42,081 nucleotides of DNA from Spirochaetaceae bacterium (GTDB lineage Bacteria > Spirochaetota > Spirochaetia > Treponematales > Breznakiellaceae), in assembly GCA_031283025.1 (NCBI GenBank), contig JAITCP010000180.1, forward strand, positions 1 to 42,081, in the 5' to 3' direction. The notes under the pieces were generated by a model. That model searched no databases and was not told where the DNA came from. It saw nothing but the letters and a program-made list of their open reading frames with translations. A program made the position numbers and the translations under genes. Position 1 is the stretch's first letter, and the number at the start of each line of letters is the position of its first letter. Shown here piece by piece: positions 7,512-15,182 of this stretch.

Positions 7512-8102
7512 ATGTGTCCTGATCGTCAAATTCTTTCAGTTTATTTCGACGGTGAACTTGATTCACCCTGGAAAGAAAAATTTGAAAAACACCTGGAAAT
7601 TTGTCCTTCCTGCCGGGAGCGTCTGGCCGCCTACCGGGTTACCCGGCAAAGGCTTACAGAAACTCCCTTAGGCAGGGAAGATGCCGCTCTGGAGCGGATA
7701 TTGGAAAAAACCGGATTTGCGCTTAAACCACGGCGGCGGTTCTGGACCGGTTCTGTTACCCTTCCCATCCCCGTTGCCTCCGCCGCCGGGCTTATCATGA
7801 TTCTGACATTGGCAGCCCTTATCGTCCTGCGGCAGCCAGTCAAAACAAGCGAGCCTCCGCTGGCAGGGCTGGATATGCAGGAAATGATTTCTGTATCCGA
7901 CATGGCAAGTTTTTTCCAGCAAATGGGTAACGCCGGATCGGCAGATATGGTAATTATCCGTCTGCCAAATACAACATTCAGAAATGCCGGTGAACCCAGA
8001 ATGTTACGGGCGGCTGATTATCCAAGGAACGGCGCTGTTAACAGCGGCGGTAGGTCTCCAAGCAGTACCAGAGGCGGCACCGTGGACGGTGTTTCACAAT
8101 GA
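7512..8102 (+). CDS. zinc-finger (zf-HC2) transmembrane anti-sigma factor
   Basis: A 196-aa protein. The N-terminal cytoplasmic domain holds the anti-sigma zinc motif HxxxCxxC (H27, C31, C34 in HLEICPSC). A single membrane segment follows at about residues 82-105 (PVASAAGLIMILTLAALIVL), then an ~90-residue outer part. The family binds its cognate ECF factor and releases it on signal; the immediately upstream sigma gene is the obvious partner. An in-frame ATG also exists at 7500, but the ATG at 7512 has GAGGGG four bases before it and gives the family-like beginning MCPDRQILSVYFDGEL. Its stop overlaps the next start (ATGA). Confidence 0.9.
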   Translation: MCPDRQILSVYFDGELDSPWKEKFEKHLEICPSCRERLAAYRVTRQRLTETPLGREDAALERILEKTGFALKPRRRFWTGSVTLPIPVASAAGLIMILTLAALIVLRQPVKTSEPPLAGLDMQEMISVSDMASFFQQMGNAGSADMVIIRLPNTTFRNAGEPRMLRAADYPRNGAVNSGGRSPSSTRGGTVDGVSQ

Positions 8103-8587
8103 ATAAACCCGTCTTCTTTTGTCTGGCGGGGCTTTTGTTATGGAACTCTGGCCTTTTTGCCCAGGAACTTCTGCTGGAAGAACTTCCGGCCCTTAAAGAC
8201 AAGGCCATAGTACTAAAAATCGATACCAAAGTAGAAGAAAACAGCAAGGCGGTGATGAATACATCCAGTTCAAAAATTACCATTCCCGGACGGGCAGTAA
8301 GCATTAAGCTGGTGGGGGAAAACCTGATTATAGAGATTCAATTTACCCCCTATTTGCGAAGCGGGAAATATACGCTGGTTGCCCAGAGTCAAATATGGAT
8401 CAAAATATCAGAAAAAGAAGTGAGTTACAAAACCACAAACCATTCAATGTCTATGGATTTGGGGGAACAGATTTTATATTTGCCTCTGGGTACGGCTTCC
8501 GATTCTAATACTTCCCGTATTGAACTGCTCCTTACCTTGTACCGTTATGGTGAAGGACCTCCGGCAGAAGAAGCGGAAAATCAATAA
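8099..8587 (+). CDS. exported protein of unknown function in the sigma operon
   Basis: A 162-aa protein with a clean signal peptide (MNKPVFFCLAGLLLW, then a predicted cut after GLFA). The mature part is predicted beta-rich, with no cysteines and no recognised domain. It overlaps the anti-sigma gene by 4 nt and the UMP kinase by 1 nt, so translational coupling is likely. Its position suggests a periplasmic component or target of the same envelope-response unit; this is inference only. Confidence 0.75.
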   Translation: MNKPVFFCLAGLLLWNSGLFAQELLLEELPALKDKAIVLKIDTKVEENSKAVMNTSSSKITIPGRAVSIKLVGENLIIEIQFTPYLRSGKYTLVAQSQIWIKISEKEVSYKTTNHSMSMDLGEQILYLPLGTASDSNTSRIELLLTLYRYGEGPPAEEAENQ

Positions 8588-9303
8588 TGGTTACTGTTAT
8601 TTCTCTAGGCGGCTCCATCGTTGCACCCGGAGAAGTAGATGTTTCTTTTCTTGCCGAATTCCGTTCACTCGTCGGTGAATTTCTGGAGCGTGATGAAAAC
8701 CGCCGCTTTATCCTTGTAGTAGGGGGCGGCGGCCCCGCGCGGGTCTGGCAAAACGCGTGCAGGGAAATCGTAGCTTCCGTGCCGGATGAAGAAGCGGACT
8801 GGATTGGAATTATGGCAACCAGGCTAAACGCGCAGCTTGTTAAAGCGGTTATGGGCCCTTGGTGTACCCAGCCTGTGGTAACCGATCCCACCCAGGGCAG
8901 AATTGACGGGGCGCAGACAAGTCCGCAGGAGGGAACTTTTGCAGGCCGGGTTCTTGTCGCATCCGGCTGGAAACCGGGTTTTTCTTCAGATTATGACGCA
9001 GTGCTCCTTGCGGAGCGTTTTCATGCCGCCGTGGTGATAAACCTTTCCAATATAAAACAGGTTTATACCGGTGATCCCCGGAAAGACTCCAATGCCAAAC
9101 CCATTGACGCAATTTCCTGGGATGATTTTAGGGCGCTTGTGGGGGATGAGTGGACGCCGGGAAAAAACGTTCCCTTTGATCCGGTGGCAAGCCGTCACGG
9201 AGCGCAATTGGGCCTAAAAGTAATCTGCGCCGCAGGCCGTGATCTTCCCAACCTCCGGCTTATTCTGGAAGGAAAACCTTTTATTGGAACAATTATAGGT
9301 TAA
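8587..9303 (+). CDS. UMP kinase, archaeal-type (amino acid kinase family)
   Basis: A 238-aa amino-acid-kinase fold protein that would phosphorylate UMP to UDP. Motifs: SLGGSIVAPGEVD at the N-terminus (nucleotide-binding Gly loop), LVVGGGGPARVWQNA (about 45-60), the YDAVLLAERFHAAVVINLSN region, and VYTGDPRKDSNAKPID (the typical TDPRK-like ATP segment). GGSI at the start and the overall length match archaeal-type UMP kinases better than the hexameric bacterial PyrH. It overlaps the preceding gene by one base (TAATG). Whether a second, bacterial-type pyrH exists elsewhere cannot be seen. Confidence 0.8.
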   Translation: MVTVISLGGSIVAPGEVDVSFLAEFRSLVGEFLERDENRRFILVVGGGGPARVWQNACREIVASVPDEEADWIGIMATRLNAQLVKAVMGPWCTQPVVTDPTQGRIDGAQTSPQEGTFAGRVLVASGWKPGFSSDYDAVLLAERFHAAVVINLSNIKQVYTGDPRKDSNAKPIDAISWDDFRALVGDEWTPGKNVPFDPVASRHGAQLGLKVICAAGRDLPNLRLILEGKPFIGTIIG

Positions 9304-9324
9304 AATGCGTTTACTTAAGATTTT

Positions 9325-9392
9325 TAACCACGGAGGAACACGGAGTTTTAAGACGATTTAGCGCCTTATTCCTCCGTGAAACTCCGTGGTTA
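9325..9392. repeat. dispersed CACGGAG-type inverted repeat
   Basis: Imperfect inverted repeat. The left arm, 9325-9345, begins TAACCACGGAGG; the right arm, 9371-9392, ends CTCCGTGGTTA. Each arm holds CACGGAG twice. It sits right after the UMP kinase stop and is followed by TTTTCTT, so it may also end transcription. This looks like one of the dispersed CACGGAG palindromes seen in many spirochaete genomes. Confidence 0.7.
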
Positions 9393-9478
9393 TTTTCTTC
9401 CAATACTTTGAATTGCTGCCTAAGCGGCAGGTTGAGAATGACTTTTTTTTACATTAGAGTTATGGCAAGGAGTAATGA

Positions 9479-11131
9479 ATGGAAATTTCTGTACTGCAAA
9501 GAGCCCGTTACAAGTACGAGCCTAAACTTCCCGCTATTCTTTCGGGGGCTGTGGAGGAAATAGCCCTTTCTCTTGGAGATGCGTCCGGCTCCGCTGGGGA
9601 CGCTCTGGCGGAACTCTTTAAGCACAGTTACGGCAAACCAATTGCCGGTTTTATAAAAGGCAAAAACGAAAAAATGAAGCGGCCCCTGACCGTGGGGGTG
9701 ATCCTTTCCGGCGGCCAGGCTCCGGGCGGGCATAACGTGATCGCCGGCCTTTATGACGGCCTTAAAAAGGGGAATGACGCTTCCAAACTGCTGGGCTTTT
9801 TGGGCGGCCCCGGCGGCCTTTTGGAAGACAAGGCCGTGGAACTTTCAGGAGAGGTTATCGACAAATACCGGAATACCGGGGGCTTTGACATTATCGGATC
9901 GGGACGAACCAAAATAGAAACTCCCGAACAGTTTGCCGCCGCTTTGGAAACAGCAGAGAAGCGTAAGCTTGACGCCGTCGTGATCATCGGGGGGGACGAT
10001 TCCAACACCAATGCCGCCCTTTTGGGGGAATACTTTACCGCGCAAGGATGTGCAACACAGGTTATTGGCTGCCCAAAAACCATAGACGGCGATCTTAAAA
10101 ACGAGTATATAGAAGCGTCCTTTGGTTTTGATACGGCGGCAAAAACCTACAGCGAACTTGTCGGCAATATTGGGCGGGACGCTGCCAGCGCCCGCAAGTA
10201 CTGGCACTTTATCAAATTAATGGGCCGCTCGGCCAGCCACATCGCACTGGAATGTGCCCTGCAAACACAGCCTAATGTCTGCCTTATTTCGGAAGAAGTG
10301 GATGCCAACAAATTCTCCATGGGCCGGATTGTGGATGTTATTTGTTCGTCTGTCGTTAAGAGGGCGGCCAATAAAGAAAACTTTGGCGTGGTGCTGATCC
10401 CCGAAGGGCTGATAGAATTTGTGCCGGAAATGAAACAGCTGATCAAGGAATTAAACGATCTTATGGCCGCCCATGCGGATGAACTTTCCGGCATTTCAGA
10501 ATTTGCAGGCCTTGGTTCCTGGCTGGAAAACCGCCTTTCCCCTGAATCCGCCCTGCTGTTTGAAAGTATGCCGCCGGAAATCGCCCGGCAGCTTTTGGAC
10601 GACCGCGACCCCCATGGCAACGTGCAGGTTTCACGTATTGATACGGAAAAACTCCTCATCGGCATGGTGGAGAAAAAACTCTCTGAATTGAAAAATAACG
10701 GAACCTATACCGGCAAATTCAGCGCGCTGGCGCATTTCTTTGGGTATGAAGGCCGCTGCGCCTTTCCAAGTAATTTTGACGCGGATTACTGCTACAGCCT
10801 GGGTTTTACCGCCTTTGCTCTTATTGCCTGCGGGCTTACCGGTTATATTTCCGGCGTCAGAAACCTTACCGCTCCGGCGGACAAGTGGAACCCCGCCGGC
10901 ATACCCCTTACGATGATGATGAATATGGAGAGACGCCACGGTTCTTTCAAACCGGTAATTAAGAAAGCGCTGGTGGAACTGGACGGAAAACCTTTTAAGA
11001 CATTTGCGGAAAAGCGGGAGCAGTGGGCCGCGGAAACGTGCTATTGTTCCCCCGGAGCGATCCAGTATTACGGGCCGCCGGAAGCCTGCGATCAGCCGGC
11101 CATGACCCTTATACTGGAGCGGGGTAATTAG
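9479..11131 (+). CDS. pfp: PPi-dependent 6-phosphofructokinase, long form
   Basis: A 550-aa enzyme of the PfkA superfamily that interconverts fructose-6-phosphate and fructose-1,6-bisphosphate using pyrophosphate. Visible: the [14 protein letters not shown] phosphate loop (77-90), [10 protein letters not shown] (171-180) and [10 protein letters not shown] (199-208). The second Asp of GGDD and the Lys of PKTIDGD are the residues known to favour PPi over ATP. The length matches the ~550-residue subgroup of spirochaetes and plants. The ATG is supported by AAGGAG six bases upstream. The gene appears monocistronic, with structured repeats on both sides. It implies PPi-linked, reversible glycolysis. 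Confidence 0.93.
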   Translation: MEISVLQRARYKYEPKLPAILSGAVEEIALSLGDASGSAGDALAELFKHSYGKPIAGFIKGKNEKMKRPLTVGVILSGGQAPGGHNVIAGLYDGLKKGNDASKLLGFLGGPGGLLEDKAVELSGEVIDKYRNTGGFDIIGSGRTKIETPEQFAAALETAEKRKLDAVVIIGGDDSNTNAALLGEYFTAQGCATQVIGCPKTIDGDLKNEYIEASFGFDTAAKTYSELVGNIGRDAASARKYWHFIKLMGRSASHIALECALQTQPNVCLISEEVDANKFSMGRIVDVICSSVVKRAANKENFGVVLIPEGLIEFVPEMKQLIKELNDLMAAHADELSGISEFAGLGSWLENRLSPESALLFESMPPEIARQLLDDRDPHGNVQVSRIDTEKLLIGMVEKKLSELKNNGTYTGKFSALAHFFGYEGRCAFPSNFDADYCYSLGFTAFALIACGLTGYISGVRNLTAPADKWNPAGIPLTMMMNMERRHGSFKPVIKKALVELDGKPFKTFAEKREQWAAETCYCSPGAIQYYGPPEACDQPAMTLILERGN

Positions 11132-11206
11132 AGTTTGTCCGTAATGTAAGCACATTATGGATCTGGACTGGCAGTCCGCAAAGTAACCGGCTTTACGGAC
11201 AGACAT
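11131..11206. repeat. structured 76-bp intergenic element, MITE-like
   Basis: Outer 9-bp perfect arms TGTCCGTAA (11136-11144) and TTACGGACA (11193-11201) enclose two small hairpins, AATG/CATT (11143-11156) and GGACT/AGTCC (11165-11177). There is no T-run after it, so it is not an ordinary terminator. Sixteen bases at its left edge (11125-11140) recur exactly at 14563-14578. Confidence 0.55.
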
Positions 11207-11233
11207 TAATTAAAAGAACGGGGAGAAATAAAC

Positions 11234-13303
11234 ATGAAAAAAATAATTGGCTTTTTTTGTTTTATCTTTTTTTCAGGAGCGGCCTTTGCTCAAAATGCGG
11301 TTTCTCAAAACGCGGGTACGGGCGGAATTCCGGTAAAACGTATAGCGCTTTTTTCCTCCGGCGTGGGGTATTTTGAACATTCGCTTTCCGTTTCCGGTTC
11401 AGCCGGTTTAACGCTTGTCTTTAACGCGGAAGCGGTAAACGACGCGCTCAAATCCCTGGTGATAAACGATCCGGGGCAGGGGGCTTCCCCCTGGGTAAGT
11501 TACCCGGCGGAGGATACCCTTATACGGACGCTGCAAAGCTTAGGTATCGATCTTTCCTACAACCCCGGTACTGCGGAAATTCTTGCAAGCCAGCGGGGCG
11601 CGGAAATAGAAATTTTTGCTCCCAATTCCATAATCGGCCGTATTGTGGGAATTGAGATGCGGGCTGCGGCAGGGAGCAGCCCTTTCGGCGTGTTAACAGA
11701 ACCTTATGTTTCCCTTTATACAGGCGGGGGAATACGGGTTATCGCCCTAAGTGAAATAACATCCTTTAGCTTTAAGGATGCCGCTCTTAATGCGGACATA
11801 CAACGGGCGCTGGACCTTATTGCCTCTAACCGGACTTCAAGAACCCGCAGTCTTTTGGTTCAACTTCCCGGCAGTGGCAGCCGTACCGTTTCATTAAGCT
11901 ATGTTATTGCCGTTCCGGTATGGAAGGTTTCTTACCGGCTGGATATAGGGCAGGGGAGGCCCCTCTTTCAGGGCTGGGCGATCATAGACAACAACAGCGA
12001 CACGGACTGGAATAATGTGGAGCTTTCCCTGGTTTCCGGACGTCCTGTTTCTTTTATCCAGGAACTCTACCCCCCTTATTACGTTAACCGGCAAGTCTTG
12101 CCCCCGGCTATTGCAGGCAGCGCCCGTGCGCAAACCTATGACGGCGGCTATGACCGAGAAGTGCCCGAAGCGGAAGCAATGTATGACATGGCGGGTTCCA
12201 GTGCGGATGAATCCAGGGCAAAAATGTCCGCAACAGCGTCCGGCGGCGTTCCGGCCCCCGCTCCGGCGAGCGCACGCTCACCGGAGGCCAATGTAACGGC
12301 AGTAGAAGCAGCCGCCGCAGGAAGCGCCGTAGGGGATCAGTTTGCCTTTACGGTAAAGAACCCCGTTACCCTTAACCGCCGGCAGAGCGCCATGCTGCCC
12401 CTGGTGAACGGGACAATGGAAGCGGTTAAAACCCTTGTATTATCCGGGAGCAGGGTTTTGGCTGCCGGTTCATCCGGCGGCATACACCCTGACCTGGCCA
12501 CGGAATTAACCAACACGACGGGGATGAAACTGCCCGCCGGCCCCATCACGGTCTTTGACGGGGGAACATACGCCGGAGACGCCCTTATTGAATTCTTTGG
12601 GATGCAGGACAAGCGCCTTATCAAATACGGGGAGGACCTTTCCGTTACCGGTATGGCATCCTTTAACGCGGGAACACGGCTGGTCAGTTCTGTAACGGTG
12701 GCGGCAGGGGTTATGACGGTGAACCGCCGCCAGATTTACGAGCGGACATACACGGTTAAGAACGCCGCGCCGGAAGCAAAACGGCTTATTATCGAACATC
12801 CCATTACCGGAGGGGCAACCCTGACCGAACCCAAAAGTTATCTGGAAAAAACCAGTTCCCTTTACCGCTTTGCGCTGAACCTTCCCGCCAACGGCGAATT
12901 AACTTTTAAGGCCGTGGAAGAAAGCCCCGTAGCGGAACGGGTTGTCCTGGGCCAGCTTAGGCCGGAAAACCTTGTAAGCTACAGTACCAATCAGGAAATC
13001 CCCGCCAATGTAAGAGCCGCCCTTGCCCGTGCGGTAGAACTGCGGCAGAAATGCGATGCGGCAAAACAGGCTCAAACGGAACTGGAAGGGCGGCGCTCCC
13101 GCCTTATTGCCGATCAGGACAGGGTTCGGCAGAACCTGAATGCCGTAGGGGCCGCCAGTGATTTGGGGAAAGATTACATGAAGCGGATGACAAGCCTGGA
13201 CAAGGACATAGATTCCCTTAATTCGGAAATTGAAAAGGCCGCCGCCCTGGTACGCAGTACTCAAAAAGACCTGGACGATTATATCGCCGGGCTTAAATTG
13301 TGA
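11234..13303 (+). CDS. DUF4139-domain exported protein
   Basis: A 689-aa exported protein. The signal peptide MKKIIGFFCFIFFSGAAFA is followed by a beta-rich N-terminal region. A DUF4139-like region (the family sometimes labelled mucoidy-inhibitor-A-like) runs from about residue 200: VPVWKVSYRLDI, AIIDNNSDTDWNNVELSLVSG, RPVSFIQELYPPYY. An Ala/Ser/Pro-rich segment spans about 320-365, with more beta sequence to 570. The last ~100 residues are coiled coil (AVELRQKCDAAKQAQTELE and onward). In most family members the coiled coil lies near the N-terminus, so the placement here is reversed. The function is unknown. GGGGAGA precedes the ATG. Confidence 0.75.
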   Translation: MKKIIGFFCFIFFSGAAFAQNAVSQNAGTGGIPVKRIALFSSGVGYFEHSLSVSGSAGLTLVFNAEAVNDALKSLVINDPGQGASPWVSYPAEDTLIRTLQSLGIDLSYNPGTAEILASQRGAEIEIFAPNSIIGRIVGIEMRAAAGSSPFGVLTEPYVSLYTGGGIRVIALSEITSFSFKDAALNADIQRALDLIASNRTSRTRSLLVQLPGSGSRTVSLSYVIAVPVWKVSYRLDIGQGRPLFQGWAIIDNNSDTDWNNVELSLVSGRPVSFIQELYPPYYVNRQVLPPAIAGSARAQTYDGGYDREVPEAEAMYDMAGSSADESRAKMSATASGGVPAPAPASARSPEANVTAVEAAAAGSAVGDQFAFTVKNPVTLNRRQSAMLPLVNGTMEAVKTLVLSGSRVLAAGSSGGIHPDLATELTNTTGMKLPAGPITVFDGGTYAGDALIEFFGMQDKRLIKYGEDLSVTGMASFNAGTRLVSSVTVAAGVMTVNRRQIYERTYTVKNAAPEAKRLIIEHPITGGATLTEPKSYLEKTSSLYRFALNLPANGELTFKAVEESPVAERVVLGQLRPENLVSYSTNQEIPANVRAALARAVELRQKCDAAKQAQTELEGRRSRLIADQDRVRQNLNAVGAASDLGKDYMKRMTSLDKDIDSLNSEIEKAAALVRSTQKDLDDYIAGLKL

Positions 13304-13320
13304 GATAAAAAAGGTATAAT
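13292..13320 (+). promoter_or_regulatory. possible promoter of the DUF3990 cassette
   Basis: A perfect TATAAT at 13315-13320 ends only 12 bp before the ATG at 13333. The matching -35 position (CTTAAA, 13292-13297) is weak and overlaps the end of the DUF4139 gene. The leader would be about 5 nt, with no Shine-Dalgarno, so translation of the first gene may be leaderless. Confidence 0.4.
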
Positions 13321-13332
13321 CAAAACAGAATT

Positions 13333-13845
13333 ATGACCATATATCACGGAAGTAATATCGCAGTGCCAAGTCCAAAAATTCTCCCGGCTAACCGTTTGCT
13401 GGATTTTGGAGAAGGATTCTATACAACATCTTCTCCTGAACAAGCCCGCAGGTGGGCACAGCGCGTCAGTATAAATAAAAAAACAAAAGAACAGATAGTT
13501 AGCGTTTATGATTTTGACGCTGAAAAGGCGGCGGAAAATCTAAAAATTGTTCGTTTTAATTCACCCGATTCCGCATGGCTCCGTTTTGTTACAGCCTGCC
13601 GCAGCGGGAGGGAAACGCACATAGAATACGACATAGCAATTGGGCCGGTTGCCAATGATAATGTATACGCGACAATTCAATTATTTGAAACCGGACTTCT
13701 TTCTGAAACTGAAACGATAATTCGCTTAAAAACAGAAAAGATTTTTGATCAAATTCTTTTTCATACAATAAGGGCATTACAATATTGCACTTTTGTAAAA
13801 CATGAATATGCCAAGGAGGCATCTATTGAGCAAAGCTCAATTTGA
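13333..13845 (+). CDS. DUF3990 family protein, putative toxin of a TA-like cassette
   Basis: A 170-aa soluble protein. The N-terminus YHGSNIAVPSP, then LDFGEGFYTTSSPEQARRWA (23-42), is the DUF3990 signature. Further family-type pieces are YDFDAE, SAWLRFVTACRSGRETHIEYD, and DIAIGPVANDNVYATIQLFETG. The YHGS and GFYTT motifs recall the fold of ADP-ribosyltransferases, but no activity is shown and the catalytic Glu cannot be placed. It has lower GC than the genes on either side. The next gene starts 20 nt before its stop, so the cassette is tightly coupled. A toxin role rests on the arrangement with small partner genes. Confidence 0.78.
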   Translation: MTIYHGSNIAVPSPKILPANRLLDFGEGFYTTSSPEQARRWAQRVSINKKTKEQIVSVYDFDAEKAAENLKIVRFNSPDSAWLRFVTACRSGRETHIEYDIAIGPVANDNVYATIQLFETGLLSETETIIRLKTEKIFDQILFHTIRALQYCTFVKHEYAKEASIEQSSI

Positions 13846-14059
13846 AGCGCTGCTTCCGTTGATAATAACCGCTCTTGTTCATAAAATCATAGAACGAAAA
13901 CAAATGTCCCAGGATGAAGCAATACTTTATCTTTATAATTCTGAATTGTATTCTGTTCTTGACGATGAAAAAACAAAAGTATGGCATTACAGCGCGGAAA
14001 AACTTTTTTTGTTATTAGATGAAGAAAAGACAACCGGAAAATTTGATCTGCCGGAGTAA
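13826..14059 (+). CDS. small cassette protein, DUF3791-like or related
   Basis: A 77-aa soluble protein, largely helical, with the motif EAILYLYNSELYSVLDDE. TTG at 13826 is chosen as the start because a perfect AAGGAGG (13813-13819) lies six bases upstream; the in-frame ATGs at 13802 and 13808 precede that site. It overlaps the DUF3990 gene by 20 nt. Small proteins like this accompany DUF3990 genes; antitoxin or accessory subunit is inferred. Confidence 0.72.
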   Translation: MSKAQFEALLPLIITALVHKIIERKQMSQDEAILYLYNSELYSVLDDEKTKVWHYSAEKLFLLLDEEKTTGKFDLPE

Positions 14060-14063
14060 TTGT

Positions 14064-14267
14064 ATGGACAAATTATTGGCATTTAAGATTTTTTGTCTTG
14101 AAAGTTATAAAGCTGTTCATAATTTGTCCGGAAAGGCGGCTATAGAGATTTTTTGTAAATACAAGGTTTTTGACTATATCGCGTTATGCTATGATGTGCT
14201 TCATTCCACCGGAAGACTGTTCATTGTTGGTGATATTGACGGCTTTATCGCCAATCGGACGGCGTGA
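14064..14267 (+). CDS. DUF3791 family small protein
   Basis: A 67-aa protein with the family pattern ESYKAVHNLSGKAAIE, then KYKVFDYI and CYDVLHSTGRLFIVGDID (roughly residues 13-61). GGAG eight bases before the ATG supports this start over a longer frame opening at 14019 inside the previous gene. It follows that gene by 4 nt and completes a three-gene set. DUF3791 proteins are commonly found next to DUF3990 and are the likeliest antitoxin candidates; this is not proven. Confidence 0.75.
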   Translation: MDKLLAFKIFCLESYKAVHNLSGKAAIEIFCKYKVFDYIALCYDVLHSTGRLFIVGDIDGFIANRTA

Positions 14268-14342
14268 AATCCCCCCGCTTATTTTCCAAATGATCAAGCA
14301 GTTTTTGGGGTAATGGCTTTCCACAAATGATACCGTTAAACT

Positions 14343-14519
14343 GGTTAAAGGCTCGGAAGTGAGTTGGTATTCGGGATGGAATTCCAGCGCGTCCTCATAA
14401 TCCTACAGTTCCGTTTGCAACGCCTCTATAAAAGCAGGATGCCAAGGTATATGCGTTGACTCGGTTTCAAGCAATTTTTGTTCCATTGGGGATAGTGTAA
14501 GAGAAAACCGATTGGTTGT
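14343..14519 (-). pseudogene. N-terminal fragment of a nuclease/transposase-like gene
   Basis: A minus-strand frame reads SPMEQKLLETESTHIPWH, then PAFIEALQTEL, an in-frame TAG (14405-14403), then DYEDALEFHPEYQLTSEPL, after which similarity stops. It resembles the beginning of a protein family I associate with termite-gut treponemes (PD-(D/E)XK-type nuclease/transposase-like; recalled, not searched). It is broken by the stop and by loss of the rest. Confidence 0.45.
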
Positions 14520-14561
14520 CTATTAACCGCAAGCACCGCGAACGGGTTTAGGCAATCATAG

Positions 14562-14756
14562 CTAATTAGAGTTTGTCCACTGGATTCGGAATTTGGCGCA
14601 AACTTTTTAGCGGAACTCGCTGCCAAAGCAGAGGCCAGAGGCAGAGCCGAAGTTTTTGAAGAAGTTGCGCGTAATGCCCTTGCCCAGGGGGCTTCACCTG
14701 ATTTTGTACAAAAAATCACCGGTCTTGATATACAAACCATTACCAGTTTAAGCTAA
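14562..14756 (+). pseudogene. C-terminal fragment of a nuclease/transposase-like gene
   Basis: A plus-strand frame with no start encodes LAELAAKAEARGRAEVFEEV, then ARNALAQGASPDFVQKITG and a TAA at 14754-14756. A helical Ala/Glu/Arg stretch followed by a short 'A..G.s.e.I..iTGL' tail is typical of the end of Rpn/PD-(D/E)XK transposase-like proteins. The frame is closed by a TAG at 14559-14561. It lies next to the N-terminal-like fragment but on the other strand. Confidence 0.5.
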
Positions 14757-14839
14757 CTGCCAAGTATGTGCCAAGGTATACTCAACCGAGCCGCGAAGTG
14801 GCGTAGGTTCCCCTCTTGCTGGCACTGTTACCAATGCTT

Positions 14840-14998
14840 TTAGACACACTTGCTCTTGGTCGCCAGGATTTTAACCAACTGTTTCAGGTCTTCCGCCGGG
14901 ATGTTCTGATCATCATTTATTTTAACGCTTTTAATTTCGCCTGTTTCATCGTCTATGATGTAATACTTGCCGTTGATAAAATAGGTCATTTTTCCCAT
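14840..14998 (-). CDS. 52-aa hypothetical protein
   Basis: A small complete gene on the minus strand. The product begins MGKMTYFINGKYYIIDDE, goes on with TGEIKSVKINDD, and ends in a short helix with lysines. GAGGAAGG lies about five bases before the ATG, which is a strong argument that it is translated. A TATA-rich region (15021-15040) upstream could hold its promoter. The product looks like a beta-hairpin plus helix; I recognise no family. It is not part of the giant-gene operon, since hairpins and about 180 bp separate them. Confidence 0.65.
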   Translation of the reverse strand: MGKMTYFINGKYYIIDDETGEIKSVKINDDQNIPAEDLKQLVKILATKSKCV

Positions 14999-15040
14999 TT
15001 AGCCTTCCTCCTTACACAACTCATCTGATATAAATATAAC

Positions 15041-15073
15041 AGAAAAGCGGCTCCCAACGTAAGCCGCTTTTCT
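15041..15073. terminator. bidirectional-type rho-independent hairpin
   Basis: Perfect 12-bp arms AGAAAAGCGGCT (15041-15052) and AGCCGCTTTTCT (15062-15073) with a 9-nt loop. T-rich sequence lies at the 3' edge of both strands (CTTTTC on plus; TTTTCTGTTAT on minus). It is well placed to end the long minus-strand transcript of the giant genes, while the promoter of the 52-aa gene would have to lie just past it. Confidence 0.7.
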
Positions 15074-15118
15074 TTTCAGCTTTAGACGGCATGGAGGCCG
15101 TTGTTACCAAGGCTTTAG

Positions 15119-15181
15119 TTTGGAGTTTTTGCGTTGCAAAAACTCCAAAGTCAATAATCCACAAGGACGTGGATTATTGAC
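15119..15181. repeat. two adjacent perfect hairpins after the giant-gene stop
   Basis: Hairpin 1 has 14-bp arms TTTGGAGTTTTTGC (15119-15132) and GCAAAAACTCCAAA (15136-15149) with a 3-nt loop. Hairpin 2 has 13-bp arms GTCAATAATCCAC (15150-15162) and GTGGATTATTGAC (15169-15181) with a 6-nt loop. They abut without a gap, and hairpin 2 ends one base from the stop codon of the giant lipoprotein gene. Neither has a T-run, so they look like repeat elements or mRNA 3'-end protectors more than terminators. Confidence 0.8.
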
Positions 15182-15182
15182 A

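Noticed and set aside
14426-14740. A 104-codon minus-strand frame over the gene fragments
   Set aside because: It has no ribosome site and runs antisense to the C-terminal fragment, whose plus-strand sequence is protein-like.
14816-15028. A 70-codon plus-strand frame
   Set aside because: It is antisense to the 52-aa minus-strand gene, which has a strong ribosome site; this frame has none.
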